Translations under genes and position numbers: made by a program
Shown here: in pieces, positions 57,331 through 64,000 of the stretch
Position numbering within the stretch: position 1 is the first letter of the stretch
Layout: every line of letters starts with the position of its first letter
Notes under the pieces: model-generated
What the model was told of the DNA's origin: nothing
The model's database searches: none
Seen by the model: the letters and a program-made list of their open reading frames with translations, nothing else
Assembly: GCA_039545315.1 (NCBI GenBank)
Contig: BCIM01000006.1
Location: forward strand, 310,001 to 374,000
DNA length: 64,000 nucleotides
Reading direction: 5' to 3'
From: Kondoa malvinella
Taxonomy: Eukaryota > Basidiomycota > Agaricostilbomycetes > Agaricostilbales > Kondoaceae

Positions 57331-58744
57331 ATGTCTGGTGGTGCGTTGCTCGCGGCCAGCTCAGTACAGAGACTGATTCACGGTCGGCATCATCTCACAG
57401 CCTCTCACTTAGCTGTGAGTCTGCCTTGCTCCAAAACAAGAATTCCATTCTCATTGCTTCCCACATCTTTCAGGCCATTTATGGTTCAGAGCAAGATAAA
57501 GTCAACTGCAGGTAAGCTTAGACGACTGTACTCACTACTTTGTAGCTAACAACGACTCTGAACCTGCAGTTTCTACCTGAAAATTGGCGCTTGCCGACAT
57601 GGAGACCGCTGCTCTCGAAAGCACATCAAGCCGCAGTATTCTCAAACGCTGGTCATTCAGAACATGTACACCAATCCAGCTCATGCGAATGACAGCATGT
57701 CGGACGAGTGGGTCTTCCATTTTATATTGGCTTGACAATGGCTTAATATGATCGGGGTTCTCGCAGAGCTAGGAAGAAGCACTTTGACGAATTCTATGAT
57801 GATGTTTATTGCCAGCTCGTCAAGTATGGCCATTTGCTAGAGATGCATGTGTGCGATAATGTGGGTTGCAAAGGGAAAATGCCATGTCAAATGGCTGACT
57901 CTGATTGGCAATTCACAGGTTGGTGATCATTTGATTGGCAATGTTTATGCTCGCTATGATTGTGAGCAATTCCTACGTATACAAATGCCAGTTTTGATGC
58001 TTCGGTGTAGGGGAAGATGAAGCTCAAGCAGCAGTAGAAGATTTGAACAACCAGTGGTATGCAGGTAGGTTGGTCCGACACTGCTGTCAGCTTCGTGCTG
58101 ATGCATGTCGGCCTGGAATCTGCAGGCAAACCTCTTTTCGCAGAACTGTCACCAGTCACAGATTTTAGAGAAGGTGAGCGCGTCACTTTATGTGCTTTAG
58201 ATCAAAGCTCATGTTGCTATGTGTATGGCAGCGTAAGTCATGCCAGTTCTTCGACAGTGATATTACTTACGTCCACCTAGATGCTGTCGGCAGCACGAAA
58301 TGGGTGAGTCAAGGGGGTGACGGTCTCAGTCAGCACTGATGCTGAATTTTCCGATTTCACAGGCTCCTGCAATCGAGGAGGTTTCTGTAATTTGTAAGTC
58401 GCTTGCCTGCTGCCAAAGTATAAGCTCTAATTGCGTACTATTTAGCATTCATCGCTCTGCTCCCTCACCAGGCATGCTGTAAGTCCTCTCCTCCTCTACC
58501 TCTGCCGAGCCGAGCTCAGTTCATATCTAGATCCGAGCTAGAAGCACAGCAGCGGGTCGAAAGGAAACTATTCCCTTCAGCCAAAGATAAAGAGCGAGAA
58601 GCAGAAATGAAGATAATAGGCGGTGGTGCACCTGCACCTAATGGATCTGACAGAGGTGGAGAGAGGGACGACAGACGTCGCAGGCGCGACGATAGAGATG
58701 ACCGTGGGGATGATAGAGATTCTAGGAGACGTCGATATGATTGA
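57331..58744 (+). CDS. U2AF1: Splicing factor U2AF small subunit
   Basis: Recognises the AG of the 3' splice site with U2AF2. The first coding exon is about 10 nt (ATGTCTGGTG), spliced at GTGCGT to give MSGASHLA and joined to [20 protein letters not shown]. This recovers the family start. First zinc finger [20 protein letters not shown], then [20 protein letters not shown], the atypical RRM ([79 protein letters not shown]), second finger with GGFCNFIH, then [19 protein letters not shown] and a C-terminal RD/RS-rich tail ([20 protein letters not shown]). Stop 58742-58744. About nine introns. Without the tiny first exon the frame would start with an unrelated 22-residue peptide. Confidence 0.93.
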
Positions 58745-58863
58745 TTTAGGGGAGTGTGAATGGATTAAAACTATATGCTCTTGGAGCTGTATCACTCTCT
58801 GTTCGCACTTGGTAGGATGTCTTGCTCAGAACTCGCGCGTGTTGTGCTTGTCTGTGAACCGTC

Positions 58864-59259
58864 ATGTCGGGAACACCTCAAAAGAAACAAGCTGCTTTGC
58901 TGCAAGACCCGAATATTACGAGTCCTCAAGAGCTCGTGGGTGCTGCGAGAAGGATATCAGTCCTCGGGCTGATAGACACGCCTCCAATCTCACAGATCAG
59001 CTTCGTCGAGACTTCTTTAGACACGCTCGAATCCTCCCTGGACACGCTTTCCGTTCAAGCGGCTGAACGATGTATGTTCTCTCCTGTCTGTTTGCAAGCT
59101 AGCTGATGCGCCGACAGTACAATCACTTTCAAGTCGAATAGACGCGTTAGAGAAATCGATAGTGGAAGAGCTTACTGAGGTACGTTCCTGGTTTATGGAT
59201 GTAGGTACGGTACTGATGCAGAATAGGGCGCGGCCATACCTGAGGCGCCGAGGGAATGA
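58864..59259 (+). CDS. Small coiled-coil protein
   Basis: Start MSGTPQKKQAALLQDPNITS. Then PQELVGAARRISVLGLIDTP, FVETSLDTLESSLDTLSVQA and, after an intron, LQSLSSRIDALEKSIVEELT. A last exon after acceptor AATAG at 59226 adds GAAIPEAPRE, stop 59257-59259. About 100 residues, with a heptad pattern from residue 45 onward. It resembles small subunits of tethering or kinetochore complexes, but I do not recognise it. A different splice would carry the frame on to 59437 with a less convincing peptide. Confidence 0.55.
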
Positions 59260-59997
59260 AGCGTTCAAGCGCGGACGGACTCTGGCATCAAGCGACTACG
59301 AAGATGTTAAAGCTTTCGACAATGGCAAGTCAGCATATACTAGCTGTACAAAGAGTATCAAGCCATTGAGGGCTTTGATCGAAAGGCCTGGCGAAGGAGC
59401 AGCCAGACTCTATGTGAAGATATTCCAGAACGTCTAGCACAGCAACACCTCGGCGTGGTCAGCTTCAGCAGATGCTGTCGTGCTACTCTTCCGGAGTACT
59501 GAATGAAGAGCAGGATCTGTATGGGTCAAAAGCTTCGGACAGGCAGGTGCAGCAGATTGCCGCAGAGCTGAGGTCACGTACGAGATCGTATCCATCGGAG
59601 CTAGGAGGCAGCTGCATGTACATAAGGAAGCAGATAGTAACAGCCAGCGTGTCCATGGATCCCTACCACCTGTCGGACAATTGCTGCTTTGATATTTTGC
59701 AAGCTCTTCCCAATACCATCAAGCCGCTGCTGTAATACCTCATATACATCCGCTTTACTGTGCCTGTGTCCCTATTATCATGCCGAATTACGATTTCAGC
59801 CTCGTCTATGACAATTTCCAATTTTCTGCAGATGGCTTGCCAATTTGCCCTTGACATAGTCTCAAGCCTCTCTCTGTATAATCTCTCCTGTGGCTGGTAC
59901 ACTGGCTGTCTAATATATCCTGAGCTGGTCTCTCTTGCTTTTGATCATACCATTTCACATCAGTCCATTCATTTTCAATACCCGCAAAAAAAGGATC
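59260..59997. other. Intergenic
   Basis: 740 nt with short frames only. No supported gene. Confidence 0.45.
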
Positions 59998-60939
59998 ATG
60001 TACACCACGACTTCTTCATTCCTCTTCACCCTGCTGGCAGGGTCAAGCTACTATGCAAAATCAGTCCAGGCTGTACCAACGCCGCAATTCACACCACCGA
60101 CTAGCAACATCCTGCCCATCACTCATGTCAAGACGAGCTTTGCTTTCCCAGCAGCGGCGGCAAAGGTAGCAGCAAGAGCAATCTCTAATCCGAAACACGC
60201 TGCCCGCGATCTGGCTGCTCAAGTCTTCCCTGTCGCGGCTAAGAAGACCAAGAGGCAAATGATGAAAAGGGCCGCCGAAGCTGCTTCCAACCCTTCTGTC
60301 ACGCAACAAATAACCAACTTATTCGATAAGCACAACAGATGGTTCCCTGCTACTATAGCTGTTACATGTGTATCTGGTAAGTCCTACCTCAGCTCTCCTA
60401 AGAAGAAACTCCGGCTGATTTTTCGAAATCTCAGGCTTTATCATTTGCTTAGTGCTCATCTATATACTACAAAAGATTGCACACATGAAACGATTCGCCG
60501 ATCCTGAAGATCAACCTTTTGTCGAAGAAAAGACTACAATTTTCCCTCATTCAAGAGCCGCGTCTGGCAAACACCTACCGAGCTATGACATGCCTGTAGT
60601 ACCAGAATTGAGGGTCAGCACGAGTCCGGATGTGCGGAGCATGGATGAGAAAAAGCGATTCTCTCGAGAGGTTTGTCTCCTCGTCTTTGCCTCGTGACAA
60701 TTAGCTGATCTTTCTTTTAGTTATTGTTACCTCCTGGTCAATATCAATTACCACGCTACTCGGAAGAACCACAATACGTCAATAGACCAGCTCCAGCAGT
60801 CAGGTCACCGCGTCGTCATCGCTCTATCACACCTTCATACCGACCAGGTCGAACATCGAGAAACAAGAAGGGTCAAGCGCAGCTGGGAGTAGGACAGCCA
60901 CAGGGACGAAAGAGTTATGCTAGGGTCATTACGCAATAG
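59998..60939 (+). CDS. Type I single-pass membrane protein of unknown function
   Basis: Start MYTTTSSFLFTLLAGSSYYA at 59998 is a signal peptide, likely cut near KSVQA. The luminal part is Ala/Lys-rich (FAFPAAAAKVAARAISNPKH, AAKKTKRQMMKRAAEAASNP), then WFPATIAVTC, an intron, and the membrane span FIICLVLIYILQKIA. The cytosolic tail has EDQPFVEEKTTIFPHSRAAS, LPSYDMPVVPELRVSTSPDV, PPGQYQLPRYSEEPQYVNRP and a basic end GRKSYARVITQ, stop 60937-60939. Two introns. The dibasic KKTKRQ could be a processing site. Family not recognised. Confidence 0.65.
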
Positions 60940-61005
60940 GGTCAAGTGTTTGAGGGGTTGTTGATAGAAGAATTGCGAAATTGGACAAATGTGCATGACT
61001 GTGCT

Positions 61006-62640
61006 TTACAAACCCATCTCTTCCCTTTTCTCTTGCACTACAGCCTCAGTCCATCGTTCCACAGCAAGACTCAACATGTCTTCCCAACCCGCGTCTTTCC
61101 TCGCTATGTATATCAGGTCGAAAGATCCGGCATCATCTTTACTTGACGCTCGATCCCTTCCTAAATGTATACCATAGCGTAATTTGATTGCCGCTACCCA
61201 GACTCTTAGATTCTCTAACCGCCGAAACGTTAGCCCGACACGCGCTGTGCCGCCTTCGCTCATTTCCGAGACTTGTCTTCTGTTAAAAGTATCGAGGGAG
61301 AAAACATGTATCGCATCATGAGGAATGAAACCCCATGGTCGGGTTGATTGACGGACAGCGGCGTTGAAAGAGAGACAGAGGAGTTGGCCATTTGATAGTG
61401 ATTCGAGGAAGAGTGAAGAGTTGCCTGATGGTGATTCTAGGTGTGAGAGAAGTTCGGTAGGTAGATGATCTCGGATTAAGTGATGTGCTTGTACTGAATA
61501 CTAGCATCAGCCTAGACAATGGAACAGGAGAGTGACACTCACACAGGGTATCGCCTTCAAAGTCTTCGCTCTTTGCCCAACCAGGACTCTCTACGGACAA
61601 AGGACTCAGGCTCCTCTCTTCTCCTAAACCGCTCTTGCGCATGGTAGCAAACAATGTCCGATCAACTATCTGGATCCACTGCCGAACCTCTTCTTTCTCT
61701 TTACTCAATTCCTGCAAGCTCGCTTCTCGATAGACTCTTTCTTCCCCTTCAACATCATTGACGCGGTAATTCAAATCCATCTCTTTCAATGTACCCAATA
61801 CGTCTAGACAAGCTGTTCGGAGTTCGTTTGAAGGGTTGCTGGGATCTCGTTTCATTGAAGTGGAAGAAGGGAGAGGTAAGGCATTCAGGCTGGTTCGAGG
61901 TCTAGAAGCGGTAGATATGTTTAATTGTGAAGTATGTCGTGCAGTGAGCGTTGATCCAAGAGTCAGCGAACCAAATTCGGTTGGCAGGGAAATGACGAAA
62001 TGCTGTACTGAGCGAATGGCTGTAGTCGTTGATGTGATTAGATCGAGTACTAGATGTGCTGAAGGTGGAGAAGAAGGTATAGGTGAACCTTGTGATCTGC
62101 TAGAGGACATTTCTGGTGCTGTAGAAGTATCGCGCTTGATATGGTCGACTATATTCCATCTGGGACGTTATTAGAGATGGGAAGTCAAGACAGTACGACA
62201 ACAGACGAACCTCTGGCAGACTTGATCAATCTCCTTCCACACATTTTCGCGCATCTCTCTCCAGCCTACACGCTCTTCAGGCTCATCCCATTCAAACACT
62301 TGTTTCTTCGGTTCAGCTTTAGGCGTCGCAGGCATTGCATCCTCCTCTTCCTCAGGCATCTCGACTACATTCTCTTGCCCGGCGTATATAGGCAGCGGTC
62401 CATTAGATTCTTTGTGCACTCGACGAGCTTCTCGAGCGAAATAATGCTGCAAGTGATCGATGCGACCTAACGCCATGACAGAGGACCGTTTCGCTGCAGA
62501 AGAGCTAAAAGGGCGTTCCCTGTGCTGCATGAGCATTTTGGACACACAGGCAGAGCTAGCGAGCTGACGTACTCTGTTGGCTTCGTGTATGTGAATCTGT
62601 TGGCGCGCTGAATTGGCTTCGAGCTAGATGGGTCCGCCAT
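61006..62640 (-). CDS. Unrecognised conserved-looking protein
   Basis: Start MADPSSSKPIQRANRFTYTK at 62640, spliced at GTACGT to HRERPFSSSAAKRSSVMALG and RIDHLQHYFAREARRVHKES. Next exons: acidic segment EMPEEEEDAMPATPKAEPKK, VFEWDEPEERVGWREMRENV, WNIVDHIKRDTSTAPEMSSS, SAHLVLDLITSTTTAIRSVQ, NELRTACLDVLGTLKEMDLN, RQWIQIVDRTLFATMRKSGL. The last exon contains AHHLIRDHLPTELLSHLESP, LLCLSFNAAVRQSTRPWGFI, HDAIHVFSL, TFRRLENLRVWVAAIKLRYG and GWEDMLSLAVERWTEAVVQE, stop 61006-61008. The C-terminal helical region looks like a folded domain, but I cannot name it. Four exons, about 500 residues. Confidence 0.7.
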
Positions 62641-62885
62641 GGTATCAATGCTATGTCAGTGGGTATCCAGAGCCTGTGTTATATCATCCAAGTAAAGAGT
62701 CGTGAGAGTCGTTAATGATCGTCGCTTCCGGAAGACAGTAAACAATGCACGCAGACCCTGGTAACAGCATCACACCCTTGTAGAAGCACGGGAGGATGCA
62801 GCAGCTCTTGATCATGTTGACGAAAGACCCGGGCACTCTGACAGTCCACTCTGGACTTGCTTGAACAGTCTGCGAACGAGAGGAG

Positions 62886-63580
62886 CTACGAGTAGTCAAC
62901 TCCCTCAAGGCCAGCAATGCGCGTTGGGTAATGGCCTGAACAGCAGCGCATCAGCGAATACTCAAAAGGCTAAAGATGAGTAAGCATACCTTTCAGGCCA
63001 CCTTCGTTGTCCGCGTCGTTATCATCTCTATCATGCGCAGGCTGCATCTCATCAGTTCCGATAGCCGCTACTCGAGTCAATAAGCTCTCTACGCATAGTA
63101 GAAGGGACCAAGAAGCAAACCTTTCAAATTATCAGCTTGCATCTGCGAGCGTTCTTCCTGCATTTCTGGATTTGCGAGTTCCTCATTCGACATGCTGACT
63201 AGCTTTTCAGGAGTGATCGAGCCTGAGAGTACTCTTTCCCTTAATGCGGGATTGTCCTGTTCTATATCAGCATGGCTAGCAGCCGAAGAGGGCCAGACTC
63301 GCTTTCTTGAACGTCAACAGAAGCGAACGCGCTTCCTGCCTGAACCCAGAATCTGTGTTGCCTTCATACTTCTTCAACAGAGCTTCTACTATCTGTTCAG
63401 ATATCCCTGTAGCGAACCTAAGCGGCGTGACAAGGGCGAACGCTGATGTGACGTACTTTGAGCTTTTGGATGGCCTTCTGGTGAAAGAGCTGAAGCGAGG
63501 GCGCCTTGAGCTGCGTATTGGGATCAGTAAGCACTGTCTGCTGTTGCGGAAGGCTTACAATTCGTTATATCGGCAGACAT
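62886..63580 (-). CDS. TFIIS middle-domain protein
   Basis: Start MSADITN at 63580. Spliced pieces: SQGALASALSPEGHPKAQ, RISEQIVEALLKKYEGNTDS, FRQEARSLLLTFKKAKQDNP, ALRERVLSGSITPEKLVSMS, NEELANPEMQEERSQMQADN, LKVAAIGTDEMQPAHDRDDN, GGLKGHYPTRIAGLEGVDYS, stop 62886-62888. The stretch from SEQIVEALLKKYE to EMQEER follows the TFIIS central-domain pattern (IE..L......Y....RSL..NLKD.KNP.LR..VL.G.I.PE.L..MS.EELA). That domain binds RNA polymerase II. No N-terminal LW domain and no C-terminal zinc ribbon were found in the window, so this is not a standard TFIIS. It may be a short paralogue, or exons may be missed. All joins keep phase. Confidence 0.6.
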
Positions 63581-64000
63581 GGTTTCGGAATAAGCTTGCT
63601 GAGCGAGCGACCGCCATCTCGACCAGAAGGATGATACCTATTACGACTAGATCTTGCATAGATACCCCGTTTTGCGGTGCATCTGCTCTGAGCTGTCCTA
63701 GTCAACAGCAAGGCTGTCTGCCATGCAACATCAAATCCTAGACCTTGAGCAACAGCAAGTGGAACGTGCCGTGCAATTGCTATGACAAGTCATGAATGCC
63801 TACCACTTTGATTCAAAGAAAACTCGGATCCATACTCTTCGGAGGGAGGACTGATATGTACCAAACCCTTGAACAAGACCGGTCGACTCTTAATCTGCAG
63901 TGATATATCGCTGCTTGCTACACCTCCTTATGCGCTGGTGTGCAATCCAGAATGATCTGATTGAAGAAAACTCGTCCTTTTCAAGCACATAATGAACCAG
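63565..64000 (-). CDS. 3' part of an unrecognised gene (partial)
   Basis: Minus-strand frame entering from the right edge: LQIKSRPVLFKGLVHISPPS, EEYGSEFSLNQSG. An intron (GTAGGC...CTCAAG, about 60 nt, phase 1) leads to LGFDVAWQTALLLTRTAQSR, then RRY-type basic sequence (RSSRNRYHPSGRDGGRSLSK) ending LIPKPCLPI, stop TAA at 63565-63567. The stop overlaps the start of the TFIIS-like gene by 16 nt. The first half looks convincing; the basic tail less so. Family not recognised. Confidence 0.4.

Overview
The window is nuclear DNA of a fungus, most probably a basidiomycete. Nearly every gene is cut by many short introns (about 37-80 nt, GTRNGT-like donors, CTRAC-like branch sites). Coding density is high on both strands, base composition is balanced, and the gene set fits: U2AF1-type splicing factor, Cch1 calcium channel, Arh1 adrenodoxin reductase, a DFCLWG-type secreted glycoprotein and a Pps1-type phosphatase. 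I could not fix the class. Exon joins were worked out by eye from reading-frame and protein-family continuity, so inner splice sites are approximate. Start and stop positions are given as read.

Layout. 0-18 kb: the tail of an unknown gene, a Ure2-like glutathione transferase (+), eIF3a (-), an M50B-like membrane protease (-), the calcium channel Cch1 (-) and mitochondrial adrenodoxin reductase Arh1 (+). 18-23.2 kb: a mosaic segment. A decayed copy of the RRP1 3' end, a secreted glycoprotein gene and an unknown gene precede the intact RRP1 (-). 24-34 kb: an SDR, a putatively peroxisomal acyl-CoA dehydrogenase (-), ERGIC3/Erv46 (+), a small bZIP factor (-), a CaaX-terminated disordered protein (-) and a hotdog thioesterase (+). 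34-46 kb: an FAD monooxygenase (-), mitochondrial aconitase (+), an APH-like protein (-), about 2.3 kb with no gene I can support, an intron-containing tRNA-Ser(CGA) (-) and an unresolved membrane-protein locus (-). 46-54 kb: a predicted signal peptide-FKBP-glutaredoxin-TM fusion (-), an unknown coiled-coil protein (-), a decayed copy of the FKBP-gene 5' end and a four-TM protein (-). 54-64 kb: a Pps1-like dual-specificity phosphatase, U2AF small subunit, a small coiled-coil protein and a membrane protein (all +), then an unknown protein, a TFIIS-middle-domain protein and a partial gene (all -).

Most genes are housekeeping and unrelated in pathway. The two most notable results are: (1) the apparent FKBP-glutaredoxin fusion at 45852-47210, which carries an ER signal peptide and a C-terminal membrane anchor, with intron phases and the glutaredoxin first helix both consistent with one polypeptide; (2) two independent direct duplications (about 0.5 kb of RRP1/ARH1 3' ends, about 0.2 kb of the FKBP 5' end). 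Each brackets a gene-bearing block about 4 kb long, and each leaves one decayed gene fragment.
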